This document shows positions 45,700 to 57,092 of a DNA stretch of 64,000 nucleotides, piece by piece. Position 1 is the first letter of the stretch. Each line of letters begins with the position of its first letter. Under the pieces are notes generated by a model. That model was not told where the DNA came from and did no database searches. It was given only the letters and a program-made list of their open reading frames with translations. Source of the stretch: Mortierella alpina (lineage: Eukaryota > Mortierellomycota > Mortierellomycetes > Mortierellales > Mortierellaceae). The translations under genes were made by a program, and so were the position numbers. The stretch lies in the NCBI GenBank assembly GCA_029449245.1, contig JANATF010000009.1, positions 1,426,001-1,490,000 on the forward strand, read 5' to 3'.

Positions 45700-48386
45700 T
45701 CAATAGTAGTTATATCGGGCTTGCATATCCTGCAGAATGTCGTTGAGCTTTTGACACCGTGCAAGAAAGTCAGGGAAGAGAAGGTAAGAAGGGAAAAGAT
45801 CATCGTTGTTAGTGCACTTTGTTTCTTCTGTTCGAATCTTCAACCATTGTGTCTTTTTGGGAGCCCACACACGCTCCTGCCTACCTTCCCTGCCCCCGTT
45901 TGGACGGCATTCTTGAGTGTGGTCAGGTCTGCCTGGCCTAACTTCTTGGCGAGTTCCGACCCCGACAAGTTGCTCAGCGACGAAAGGGACACTACAACAC
46001 ACACATGAAGAGGCGTTAGTTTTGTCTTGAGAAAAGTACCCACTACTGCCAAACATCAAACGGAACCATTGAGCATTGGCCAATCACATCGTACCATCGC
46101 TGGCCAAGGTCGGCGACTCTTCAGGTCGGCCAAAGTACTGGTTGCTGCTGATGCTGGTCGCGCCCGAGAAAGACTGCAGGCGGCTGGAGGCCTCTGCTTG
46201 CGCATCCGAATCATACTGGTTCCGTCCAAAGTACTGGTCTGACGATATCGCCTTTTGATTGCCGAACTTCTCCCTCGCCGACGTTGAGTTTTCTATTTGA
46301 GCCCAAGGGAGGAAGGAAAAAAAAAAGTTAGGGAGTCAGTGAATTTGGATGCATGTAAATTTGATAACAATTGCTTGCGTTGTAGGTTACCTTCTGCTTG
46401 GGGTGAATATCCACCTCCCATACCCCCAAAACCCATGCGTGCACTCGAGGACTTGGAAGTGGGTGCTGCCCCAAAGCCCATCCGACCCATCCCCATCCCT
46501 AAGCGCTCAACATCCTCCGAGGACACCCTGGACTTGTCTGCTGCGTTCGCCTGATAATAGCTAGTGCGAGCGCCTGTTGGGGTCTCTCCATTCTGGACTG
46601 CTTTTGCAGCCTCGGCCTTAGCCTTCTCTACAGCAAGCTTCTGCAGTCGCTCCTCTTCTGCCGCCTCAAAGCCAAGTTTCTCAATCCTCTCGGCCTCGGC
46701 CTTGGCCCTGGCCTCTGCTTCCTCGAAGCTAAGTGTTCCAGCCTTCTTTGCACCCAACTTCATTGGTTTTGTCGCTGTACCCGTCTTTCGAGCAGAAGTC
46801 AGAGTCGATTTGACAGGACGAGAGGCAGCAGTCGAGGAAATGCGATTTGCGGTTGATGATCCCAGTCCTACCACAGGTGGTCCGGCCAAAGTGGGTGAGG
46901 TTGCAGAGTTGGTAGGGGAAGCTTTCTTGGGTTGATTCCAAGTGTTGAAGAAATCGTCGTCCGCTCCAGCCGCTGGAGTTGATACTCCCGATTTAATGCT
47001 GCCACTTGCATCTTCAGTGTGTGCTTCTAGACCATGTTTACCAGGGTGGCTGATAGAGACAAAGCATCGTTTATCATTGAGTGGGATATAGTAGCAGGCC
47101 AGTGTGTGAAAGTTGATTTGCATGATCGGTTAGGTGAACATAGCTATGATGTCGTTTGATCGATATAGGCAAGGGCACTCGTTGCAGAGCCAAGAAAGCG
47201 AAAATGAACAAGGTAAACTTACGCAAGCATGTCCTCCTTGACTCTTTGAGCCAGTTTTTCCTTGTATGTGGTGCCGATCTTGCTGGAGTACTTTGTCTTT
47301 GCATCCTTGCTGTCTGAGCCCGGAAACTTGTTGAAGTACTCCTTTGCGGCTGCATTTCCACCCAGAGTCATGGCGCGCAGCTGCTCCCAAGTCCATTTGT
47401 CAAGTACAGTCGATCTAAAGTAGTCCAACAGATAGATCAGGGCGTGAACACAGGGAAAGGGTTTTCTTCTTTCATGCGATACAAAGAGATAAGCTGACGC
47501 ATGTCCACCCCCCACGCCCCACCCCTGCACTTTCCTGTCCCTCTGGATGTAAAGCTAAATAAGGAGGTCCGCGCTTCATCCAGTGCAGTCAAGAGGTGTG
47601 GGAAAACTTTAACACCCAGAATACTCCACATCCCCGCCATCATATCGCCCACCCACTCGGCCCGCCATAGATGATTAGCCTTGTTCACTTTTCCTTGGAT
47701 CCTGCTTATCTAGCTAACATGACTCAAAGCATCTCAACTATGTTGCTTGCATCAGGGACACGGGGACAAACCTCCATGAGAGCCAGGCCAAAAAAAAATT
47801 GAAGCAAAGGACAGAGTGCCACGTTTGAAGGAGCCAGAACCACTCACTTGGCTCACGCCCCCAGGTTGATCCCCGTCACAAAGAGTCCCTTTGAAGAGCT
47901 CCTTACCGCACAAAGCTGACATGGGTGCCAAACCCACGGTGAATTGCTCCGCAGTCTGTGCACAGAAAGATACCAAATGGGATGCTTGTCCAACAGTTGT
48001 TGTCAATGCTCGCATGGCAGTCGAAGCAGTTCTAAGCGAATGTAAGGCATGCGCAGGGGAGAGGGGGTTTAAAGCAAACGAACGGTCAGTTTTTTCCTCC
48101 TATGAACGCCCAACAACTCAATGCCCCTTTGGTTCCCCTTCTGGTCCTTGCAGATCTGAGTGCGCATTCCTCGCCAATGTTCATGAACATGACCACATTC
48201 ACATGCCAGCGCAAGTCCCGCTGCCGTTTCTCCAAGGGCTCATATTCGTGACTTGTATAGTCGCGGAGCAGAGCAAACCCTGACTAGGGGCAGCAAGAGC
48301 GGTGCAGTCAAATGTACCTTGTTTGCACGATGCAGCGACAGCTTCTTGAACACGTCCTGAATCTCCTGCTTGGTTGGCTCTGCCAT
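45700..48386 (-). CDS. GLO3: ArfGAP of the GLO3/ArfGAP2-3 type, 7 exons
   Basis: Stimulates GTP hydrolysis on Arf1 in COPI vesicle traffic between Golgi and ER. Exons 48318-48386, 47907-48031, 47223-47414, 47049-46391, 46292-46095, 45991-45885 and 45747-45700 join in frame to 465 aa. The zinc-finger ArfGAP domain is near residues 24-130 (CFDC, 16 residues, CTDC, then [13 protein letters not shown] with the catalytic Arg) followed by [15 protein letters not shown] long charged Ala/Glu-rich middle follows. Two repeats of ISS.QYFGR form the Glo3 regulatory motif in exon 5, with an amphipathic C-terminal part (LNDILQDMQ). Exons 5-7 are duplicated as a pseudogene at 54111. Confidence 0.95.
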
Positions 48387-48675
48387 GTGTGTTGTGTGAA
48401 TGGAGGTGGGCGGTGCGACGGAGCTACTTTTTGCTGTCCAGATAATGAAGCGGAACAAAGGAGCCAGGAGCAATAAGAGGGTTGTGTTTGTTGTGTTGTG
48501 TCGCGTTGTGCGTGGCTGGCAAAGGCTGGAAAAGGAGGCGGTCGGTCTGTCGGCCAAAAGGTCTTCGAAAAGGAGAGTGTGCTGATTTGAACCGAGCGCA
48601 ATGGCCGCATCCGCGCCATCCATCACGTGTCTTCCAAGTTTATTCGAACAGCAGCTATTCGCATAGTATATTCCT

Positions 48676-49355
48676 TTATATTTCGTACAGCCCTTGCTCA
48701 TAAGTGCACGCAACGCCCTTCTGGAAGGGATACAACCGCATGCGGACATAGAACCGCCAGACGACAAAGTACATGTACAGGTTCAACACATAGTCGACCA
48801 CCAGGCCTGCAATAAAGAACAAGATGAACGTGTCGATATTGGTGTTGCAGTAAAATGCCGCCGCCGTGCCCTGAGGTGAGTATCCCTTGTCGTTGACCGC
48901 GCCCCAACATTCAGCCGCGATATGGTCCTTATTCCTCTCGAGCTGGAAAGCCATCACACCGATTCTGGCAGTGGCCAAGAATGCAATGAGCCACTGGACA
49001 AACACAAACATCCTTGTCAGCATATACGACCACTAGGTGGGGGACGGATATAGAGTGACACGATAAGAAAAGGGTTAGATGTTTCTTTTCCCATGAAAAC
49101 ATGGTTGCAGGGCATATGGCGCGTGTTGTCCTGTGTTATACGCACGTTGCAAAGACCGAGGAAGGCTATTCCTGCAGTGACCGCTTGCACAGCCGAGAAA
49201 CCTCCAAAGATGACGGCCATGGTCGAAGAGAAAAAGTACGAGCCCCAGAGGAAGAGAAGAATACCTCCAATGGCGTTGAGTAGGATAACGAGACCGGTGA
49301 GGAACATGGCCCCTCCTCGAACTGGAAAGCATAGACAGCAGTTATTGCACCACAT
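48676..49355 (-). CDS. four-TM membrane protein, 2 exons
   Basis: Exons 49146-49355 and 48676-49032 give 188 aa. Four hydrophobic segments: FLTGLVILLNAIGGILLFLW, IFGGFSAVQAVTAGIAFLGL, VFVQWLIAFLATARIGVM and FILFFIAGLVVDYVLNLYMY. The N-terminus is Cys-rich (WCNNCCLCF), possibly palmitoylated, and the loop before TM4 has conserved-looking Cys. Layout like fungal tetraspan proteins; family not named. A 31-base poly(G) tract lies upstream at 49719. Confidence 0.85.
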
Positions 49356-49715
49356 TATGGCTGATATTCCTGGGTGCGATTAGGAATTGAAGAGTGTCTG
49401 ACTGGCTGCCTCTTTAAGCAGAGAGAGTGCCGTGGGAAAGAGGTGACGGAGACTGGATTTGTCGTTGCAAAGAAGCTGCAGTTATGGTCTATACACTACT
49501 GGAGGAAAGCAATGTATGTGTTGGAATAGAGCGGTTGTGGTGGATAGCGACTATCGATGGGCTGGCAGAGGATCAAAAGGTTCTGCAGGCTTGTGTGGAG
49601 GAATACAGATAATCGAATAGTCTGCCCCGAGATGAATATAATCAAGAAAATCTGTGCTTGATGATGGAGGAAAGAGAAAAATATCGTAGGAGTCGTCAAG
49701 CACGGTGGTGGTGGT

Positions 49716-49751
<36 letters not shown>

Positions 49752-50873
49752 AAAAAATAATATTAAGCACAATGAAAGGCCTAGGGAGGAAGTTGAGGAG
49801 AAAGGAAAGGAGATAAAAACAAAGAAAAGAGACAAAGAGACGAAAAAGAGGAGACTAGGGTAGCCAAGAGCAAGTACACGAAATATAGGGTTGGCTGATG
49901 GAGAGAGAGGGGAGGGGGTGAGGATCAGCCAACACGAGGAGGAATGACTATAGGACTCGCAAGAGCCAACAATAACACGTTGGCGCTTCACGACTCTACA
50001 GTATGGATCATTGGGCGTGCAGTGCCAAAGCAGGTAGCAGTTGACTATCCGATGTGACCGATCAAGGTAATTTTAGAAATGGTCTTTTGGTTCACCGCCC
50101 GTTCTTCGTGTTGATCATCTGCTCGGGAAAGGTGCAACAAGGATAATTCCGCTCGCTAAGAAGAGGGGAGGTCAGTCAGCTTGCTTGATGTTGTGCTGTC
50201 GTTGTTGTTGCGTATCCATCGTATCGTAGACTTGCCTACTCCGACCGAGTGCCAAAGGCAATGTTTGTTTGGCTGATCCAAAGTGTGACCAGCAGGCTAT
50301 AGCAGCGGAAAAACAACAGCGGTGAAAAAGGGGCACAGACCAGGTGATGGCACGCATGATTTTTCAGCAGCGACAGGTCGGACAAGAACTTTAAGTTGTT
50401 TTGTCCATGGCCCCTATTTCTCTGTCCCAATGACCCAACTGCATCATTTGCTATGAATCGGTACCTGATTTCCCCACCGATAAAAGGGAGCGAACAAGTG
50501 AACGAAAAAAAATAGCAAAAGCCCAACTCTCTTCGCCTTAAGACTGGCGAGCGGTCAACTTTGGCGCTGAATCCATGTGCACCAGACAGTTCGGCCAAGA
50601 ATGACAATGTCTTTGAACTTTTAGACCATAAGCATTGATGAATACAGAATCAACAGAGGCAGCGATGACCGTTCTTCCAAGAGAGTGCAGGTCACACCTT
50701 GCTTCATCACGCTGCGCTCGAATTATCTTTGCTGGCAAGGGTTTTTTTATTCAATCAACGTAAAAAAAAAGTGGGGTATCACACTGAAGTCAAAATAAGC
50801 GGGGGCTAATCCTCCTCTGACCGCGTCCAAGTATACGATGACAAAATAACGACGGTGCGTGGATGCCATTGCT
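49356..50873. other. intergenic with a 31-base poly(G) run
   Basis: No domain-bearing gene. Contains GGT repeats, then an uninterrupted G run at 49719-49749, then purine-rich sequence. Confidence 0.6.
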
Positions 50874-53047
50874 TTATCCAGGTCCGTAGACGCGTTCCAT
50901 ATACGCCATCCAGTGTACACACACCCTCCGGATCTGCTCCCAAGCCTGGTCAAATTGCTGCTTGTCGTTCAATCCAGACTTGTGGGGGACCTTGAACCAT
51001 TCGCGATGAGCGGTCTTGCAGTTGCAAACGTGATCCTTGTCATGGAAAGGCTTGAGCTCGATATGGATCAATCGCTCCACACGGTGTGAGTACCGGCATC
51101 GCAAGCCCGTGATCTCATTGTCCGCCGCTGTCTTGGATTCAGCTTCGGAGAGATCGCTCTCACTCTTGGGGGCGAGCGACCCTTGTTCAGGGAAGACCTC
51201 GATCAGAATGGGAGGAGAACCGCACTTGTCAGACCATTCGTTCATGCGCCGATGGACATTATCCGTGCGACCGACCTTGAATAGAGTGTGCGTGGGCGTG
51301 GTGCGTGCTACAAAAGAACAGGAGAGGAAAAAATCGATAGAGTGAGGAAATGAGCAATGATATTTGCCCTGGCGTACAGGTCGATGATAACGAGAGGCTT
51401 TCAACGTTGTGGACATACATTCCAGTAGCTGGTAGCTGTAAATATAACCCGGCTTGTCCGTCTCCGAGACCGATCTCTCCATGGCCTTTCTCAGCTTGTT
51501 CTGCACATAATCTGGCAAATTGGGATTGACCCAGACTAGAAGTAGTAGTGCTGTTGCGTTAGATACAGCACAATCAGAGTAGACATAAAATGGTCCCCGA
51601 CAGCGGGCTTACCAGAAACGTCCAGCCATTGAAGGAGCACACCTCCCTGGCCTTCGATATGGACGACGACCTCGTCATCCTCATTGACCTCATGGTCGTG
51701 GCACATCAAAACCTCGCCCTTCTCCGTAGGTCGATCTAGTTTAACTCTGCGCTTGCACCTGAAGCCGTTGGTATTAAAACCATGGCACTGATTGGGGAAC
51801 TCGTCATCGTCCGACTTGACAGACAAATCCTGAATATCCTGTGTGATCGTATCCACGCTGTCCTGGGACTCTTTTCGTCCTGCTTTGGTCGGCTTGGCGA
51901 CTGTCGTGGGAGTCTTGTCGTCTGCAGGAACCTCTGGAAGAGGCTTATTGGTCTTATAAGACGATCCCAGATCGGATTCGGACGACTTTTTCTTGCGGTG
52001 AAAGAACGATCCAACATCATGGACAAATTTTCTCATGGCCGCACGCTTCGATTCCGGGTCCAAATCCTCGTTGGCAAAGAGGTAGCTATGGACTCGTCCA
52101 TGGTACTTGAACATGCCTGAGTCCTTCTTCTCGGGAGCCGAATGGCCCGCAGGAACGACTGCAGTGGAACTACTGGATTTGCTAGCACTTCCCTCCAGCT
52201 TCAATTTCTCCTTGACGACCTCTAGAATTTTGATTGTCGCCTCGGGGATCTTGACAGGGCGGGGTGCAGGAACCCAGAATCCACCCGTGGGACGTCCTGA
52301 GGCGGAGCTAGACTTGGTCTTGTTCTTTGGTGGGGCAAGGACCGCGTTTGTGTTGAAGATCTTGGACTTTGTGCGCTGGATCCTGGTCTGGAGCGGATCT
52401 ACTGACGGGTCATCCTTCGTTTTCGGGGGTCGAGGTGGGAGCGTGGGGTCGTCGGGCTTGATCTTGACAGAGGCCAGTTTTCCTGTCAATTCGTCGAGGT
52501 CCTCATCCTCGTCCTCATCGTCATCCGAGTCGTCACTCGAGTGCTCGTACGAGTCGGCAGAGTCACTTGGTTCATATAATTCGTCCGACTCAACCTCAAA
52601 TTCGTCTGAGGACTCCACCAGCTTCTTGCGTGTGGCTGTCGACCTTTTTGGGGGTTTCCGGGTCGCCGGCGCCTTCTTCTTCTTGCCGGCAGGCTCTGGC
52701 GACGCGACATCGTCAGCTTTGGCGGATTTTACGATGCCTATGGCTTCCAATGCTTTGGTGGTCTTTGAGGTCTTGCTGGCTGCAGCGTCGTCGTCGTCTG
52801 CAGACTTTGAGGCAGTCTTCTTGCGAGGCGCCTTCTTGGTTGAGGAATCATCTCCAGAATCGGTGAAAATGGATCCTGCTGATGCGCGTCTGGCAGTCCA
52901 AAGGCCACCACCGGCTTGTTCCTTGTGCTTTTCGGAGCAGTATCCGTCAAGTTTGCCCTTGCGACTGCAGCGCTGACCGGTTGAGATGGCAATGGCCTTG
53001 CACTGGTCAGAGTCCGTCCCTGGGCTGGGAGAAGATGATTTGGTCAT
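50874..53047 (-). CDS. T5orf172/DUF1766 (GIY-YIG-like) protein, 3 exons
   Basis: Exons 51613-53047, 51419-51535 and 50874-51307 give 661 aa (or 679 aa from the upstream ATG at 53101). The C-terminal domain (about 479-661) has PGYIYSYQL, LFKVGRTDNVHRRMNEW, HRVERLIHIEL and REWFKVP, typical of T5orf172/DUF1766, a GIY-YIG nuclease relative found in fungal Mug113-like proteins. The first 470 residues are disordered, basic then acidic (SDDSDDDEDEDED). Two similar Cys motifs flank this part: QCKAIAISTGQRCSRK...YCSEKH near the start and QCHGFNTNGFRCKRR...MCHDH before the domain. A likely nuclear protein; activity untested. Confidence 0.9.
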
Positions 53048-53825
53048 CCGGATTGAGAGTGGAGGAGAGGAGGATTTAAGCCCGACAGGCTGTGCTATCA
53101 CGAAAGCAGATGCAGGACAAAGTGGAATGCAAAGAACGCGGAGAGAAGGAGGCGCGTTGCCAGAGCGCGTTACGAGGAAGGTCAGAGGGAGAAGAGTCGG
53201 AGGAGTGTGAGATTCGGGGAGTGTGCTGGCTGCCTGTTGGGATGATGTGGCAATGAGCTGTAAAACGGAACAGGGACAATGGGAGCTTGAGACTCGACTC
53301 GACTCGACTTGACGCTCCTACAGCCAATGTTCGGTGTTGGCCATGCGGTCTGGGACCATGGACCCAATTTTAACTGCTCTCACTAATTTGGTCGGCTGGG
53401 AAGGGAAGGCCATGCGATCAGTGCCCTCGCTCCCTCCCGCGGGACGAGAGCTGCAACTGCTCTTGACAGAACATTGACAAACAGCGTTAGCCCAAGGCGG
53501 GAGACCAACACTGCTACTGCCTTCTTCAACGCACATGGCTATCCTATCTCAAGGACTGATCTGTAGTCTCTAAGACTTATTAGAGAGTGTCGAATACAGC
53601 AACAGAGATGCCGTTATGGACCCTGCAGCGTGTCCCACTGATCCTTGCAGAGTGCATGAATTCAGAGCGCAAAAGAAGAATTAGAAACAATACTCAGGCA
53701 CAGGGGAGATCAGCTTGTGGGTGAGGCGATGTTCGTGTGATAAATCATGTCGCATGTTTGAATCGTCAGTCTCACCTTTCTTCCATTTTTTTTCCCGTGC
53801 AGACAAAGAAACACGCTTGTTCACA
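53048..53825. other. intergenic
   Basis: Upstream region of the DUF1766 gene. Includes a short GACTC repeat run near 53291-53310. No gene seen. Confidence 0.5.
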
Positions 53826-54062
53826 ATGCGCGCGCTATTGCATTCGTCTTTAGTATTGCAGCCTCAATCCTACTTGCGATGATTTCGGCCTCTGAAGATC
53901 TTGGAACGGCGACCAGTATTCGCAAGAAGGAAATGTTCAACGATTTGTACCAAAGAATACAGCCCCGTGTGCGTCGAGCCGGGCTTCATGGAGGGTCTTC
54001 GAATATGCCCTATAGCAGGTCAGCAACCCCTTGCGCACTGAGTGTCTACAACTACAAGGAGG
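53826..54062 (+). pseudogene. frameshifted copy of the Kazal gene
   Basis: Closely matches the gene at 44590-44916, including the leader (GACAAAGAAACACG) and the signal peptide, but with a 2-base insertion after the first codons, so the signal peptide is out of frame with the ATG. Further frameshifts separate ICTKEYSPVC from the rest. The second half of the domain is missing or scrambled. Confidence 0.85.
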
Positions 54063-54110
54063 TCAAAGACATATCCCTCTTAGTGGCATTCCTTGCTTGG
54101 GCTCAAATAG

Positions 54111-54685
54111 AAAGCTCAGCGTTGGTGAAAGGTCGGCTATATCGTCAGACCAGGACTTTGGACAGAGCCAGCGACTGGTATGATTGGATGCGCAAGCAGA
54201 GACCTCCAGCTGCCCGCAGTCGTTCTCGGGCGCCACCAGCATCAGAAGCAACCAGTACTTTGGCCGCCCCTGGCCAGCGATGGTACGATGTCATTGGCGA
54301 ATGCTTAATGGTTTCGTTTGATGATTGGCAGGAGTGACAGTTTTGGATGCATTTTTCAACACAAAAACTAACGTGTGTGCGTGTGTTGTAGTGTCCCTTT
54401 CGTCGCTGAGCAACCTGTCGGGGTCAGAACTCACCAAGAAGTTAGGACAGGAAGACCTGACCAAACTAAAGAATGCTGTCCAGGCGGGGGCAGGGACGGT
54501 AAGGCAGGAGTGTGTTTGGGCTCACAAATAGGCGCAGCGGCTGTACGTTTGAACAAAAGGAACAAAGTGCACTAACAACGATGGTCTTTTCCCTTCTTAC
54601 CTTTTCTTCCCTGGCTTTCTTGTGCACGGTGTCAAAGCTCAACGACATTCTGCGGGATATGCAAGCCCGATGCAACTACTATTGA
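54111..54685 (+). pseudogene. copy of GLO3 exons 5-7, broken
   Basis: Three blocks correspond to GLO3 exon 5 (54111-54282), exon 6 (54392-54498) and exon 7 (54638-54685), with both introns and their splice sites retained (GATG|GTACGATG; TTGTAG|TGTCCC). The exon 5 copy is frameshifted within the regulatory motif. Exons 1-4, including the ArfGAP domain, are absent. It sits directly after the Kazal pseudogene. Confidence 0.9.
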
Positions 54686-54785
54686 ACAGGGGACTGTTTC
54701 TCTCTCTGGTACACAGGCCAGGTCTAATAAAGGTCTGTCACCAATTGCTGTGTCTATTTTTTTCAGGTCGTTGCCTAAATAAAAT

Positions 54786-54793
54786 ATAAAAGG
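54786..54793 (+). promoter_or_regulatory. TATA box, probably of the F-box gene at 55246
   Basis: TATAAAAG followed by GGGGCATC; the same block occurs at the GLO3 locus (rc of 45554-45561). Confidence 0.5.
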
Positions 54794-55245
54794 GGGCATC
54801 AAATCCTCTCTCGTCTCTTTTCTTCACGACACTTTGCGGCACGCCCCCTCGCACTCTTGTTACCATTGCTCCAGTCGCTTTATACCTTAATTTTTCTCGC
54901 GCTCCCTACTCTTGCCACGCTTGCCTTCCTTGCCGTCGCTCTTCCACTGCAGGACCCTCGCCTCCCTCAAGGACGATTCCTCCGCACTCGCTAGACTCAA
55001 GTCCAACATCCAGTCCATCGCGCTCTCGCTTGCGATTTCTCCGACGATTACCCAGTGCCTGATCATTCCGCAACCACCTCCTTACAAGCAGTGCACGACC
55101 GACGACTCCACTCCTGCACCCTTCAGCAGTCGATTGCCACCCTTCTCTTTCTACAGCGGACGCGTCTCGTTGCACGACCAACGGCCCATCTTGCCCTTGT
55201 TTGATTACTATTTTCATCACAAGACCCCGACATTCACCTCATACC

Positions 55246-56958
55246 ATGTCGACCCCGTCGTCCTTGTCGTCCTCCAGCCTGCAGGTGAGACGCTCCACGT
55301 CGTCCCAGTTCGACCTCAACGCTGCGAGCAGGGTACTCCACATCCCCGAGCTGGTCGACATTATCGCCTGCTACCTCACCCCTTCGGCCCTTGCAGCATG
55401 CGCTTTGCTGAGTCGAGAATTAAACACTCTGTTCACACCATACGTCTGGGGCGACTTGCACATCACCACCCGGGACCAGGAATCACGCTTCCTTAGAAGT
55501 GATGCACGTGCAACAATTGCCCGCTATCAAGAGAAGATCCGGTCCGTCGCCATTGATTCCCACAGGATCTTGATGATGCTCAGCCAGGCTTTCAAAACTC
55601 AGCCAACAAATATCCGATCATTGAAACTCAACTGGCAGGGTCACGACTACAATTACGACAATGGCGACCCCTGGGTCTTCGGTAATGTCAGCAACTATTG
55701 CCCTGAGTGGGATGTCACTCTCATACACCTCCTCTCCAACTGTCCACGCCTCGAGACCCTGGACATGGACCTGACCATCATCAACCTGCCCAACATCGAA
55801 ACCGCCCTTCAAGGCCTCAAATACCTCAAGACACTTCGACTTCGCAGCTTCCGAGGAGCACAGGCGCGTCCTGCAACGCTTGCACGTATCATTGATGCAC
55901 TCCCCACCAGCATCGAAACGCTCACTATCGACATGTGCCTCATCCGCGACGAGTCAGACGTGCCCGAGCCGCCGTTTGTCCCTCAAGGCATTCGCACTAA
56001 CCTCAAGAACCTCACCATCAACGCCGGCCTCCTCCGCATCGAGTCAACTTTGACACAACGGATATTTTATCGGTGCCAGGCTCTAAAATCGTTGTCCGTC
56101 ACAGGTGTATTCAACGAACGTCCCGATGCGTCAAGATTGTCAGAAGTTTTACTCATACTCTGTCCTGTTCTGGATGAACTCAATGTCGACATTGAGGACT
56201 ACATAACAGAGGACGAGGATCTCGCCGAGATCATCTCCTCACGGCTGCCGGTGGCCGTAACGCCCGCTCCCGCCCATGCCGCGCCGATTACGGCAGGTAC
56301 TCTCACGCCCCCCACCTCACCCCAGCACGATCAGCCGCGCTACTGGGTGGCTTGGAAATCCATCCAGATCAGTGCCCCCAAGTTTGGGCCCCTGTCAAGC
56401 GCGGCCATCGTCAGCCACGCGCCCACGTTGGAACGTGTCGTTTTGGGGATCAAAGGCTTGGAGGTTCACGACCTTCAGAACCTCCTAGCCACTGCCCCGA
56501 ATCTAAAAACCTTGGTCTCTCTCAGCGTGAGGGGACCTCGGTTCAACGACACGTTCCTGAAGCCAGCCAGTGTTGGAGACCGACCCTGGATCTGCAGCGA
56601 CTCTCTCGAGGAGCTGCAGTTGTCGTTCCGGCCTGGCAAGTGCAAGCGGTCGGGCCGCGAAGCGCTGATGGATCGGCTGGGGGGCCTTGAGAAGCTCAGA
56701 GTCCTCCACCTCCACAATGGGGTCGCGCGAAATGGCGGGTTTACCGACTTTTCGCTCGACAGCGGCGACCTCAGGAGGCTGGAGGGCCTGAAATGCCTGG
56801 AGGCGTTTGAGCTCAAACACCTCCGGCACAGTATCGGCAGCGAGGAGCGGGCGTGGATGGGGCAGCATTGGCCCAAACTCAAGCGGGTGTGCTTGGACTG
56901 TGCGTGGCGGCACCACGAGGATGAGGCTCCACCTCGGAAACGCAGGTTTCATGGTTGA
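55246..56958 (+). CDS. F-box/LRR-like protein
   Basis: Single exon, 570 aa from the first ATG (MSTPSSLSSSSLQV). The F-box is at about residues 34-75 (LHIPELVDIIACYLTPSALAA, ALLSRELNTLFTPYVWGDL). LRR-like repeats follow (IRSLKLNWQ, LETLDMDLT, LKTLRLRSF, LKNLTINAG, LKSLSVTGV). The Ser-rich start is followed directly by the F-box. Its promoter and leader lie in sequence duplicated at the GLO3 locus. Confidence 0.93.
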   Translation: MSTPSSLSSSSLQVRRSTSSQFDLNAASRVLHIPELVDIIACYLTPSALAACALLSRELNTLFTPYVWGDLHITTRDQESRFLRSDARATIARYQEKIRSVAIDSHRILMMLSQAFKTQPTNIRSLKLNWQGHDYNYDNGDPWVFGNVSNYCPEWDVTLIHLLSNCPRLETLDMDLTIINLPNIETALQGLKYLKTLRLRSFRGAQARPATLARIIDALPTSIETLTIDMCLIRDESDVPEPPFVPQGIRTNLKNLTINAGLLRIESTLTQRIFYRCQALKSLSVTGVFNERPDASRLSEVLLILCPVLDELNVDIEDYITEDEDLAEIISSRLPVAVTPAPAHAAPITAGTLTPPTSPQHDQPRYWVAWKSIQISAPKFGPLSSAAIVSHAPTLERVVLGIKGLEVHDLQNLLATAPNLKTLVSLSVRGPRFNDTFLKPASVGDRPWICSDSLEELQLSFRPGKCKRSGREALMDRLGGLEKLRVLHLHNGVARNGGFTDFSLDSGDLRRLEGLKCLEAFELKHLRHSIGSEERAWMGQHWPKLKRVCLDCAWRHHEDEAPPRKRRFHG

Positions 56959-57092
56959 GCCCCATTCACCAGCACACTCGCCGCCTGCTGCCCCATCCTA
57001 TATTTATGTAATATATGTATAATAGCAAAAATAAAAGAAAAGAAGACGGAAATGTCTCCTTGATGCTGCCAGGTCTTGTATAAGAAGTATTA

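Noticed and set aside
49551-49991. 146-codon minus-strand frame with polyPro
   Set aside because: The Pro run comes from the poly(G) tract and the rest is low-complexity Leu/Ser/Phe; no domain or good start context.
52107-52976. 289-codon plus-strand frame, Ser/Leu-rich
   Set aside because: Exactly antisense to the Ser/Asp-rich coding exon of the T5orf172 gene; composition is a mirror of that exon and no domain is present.
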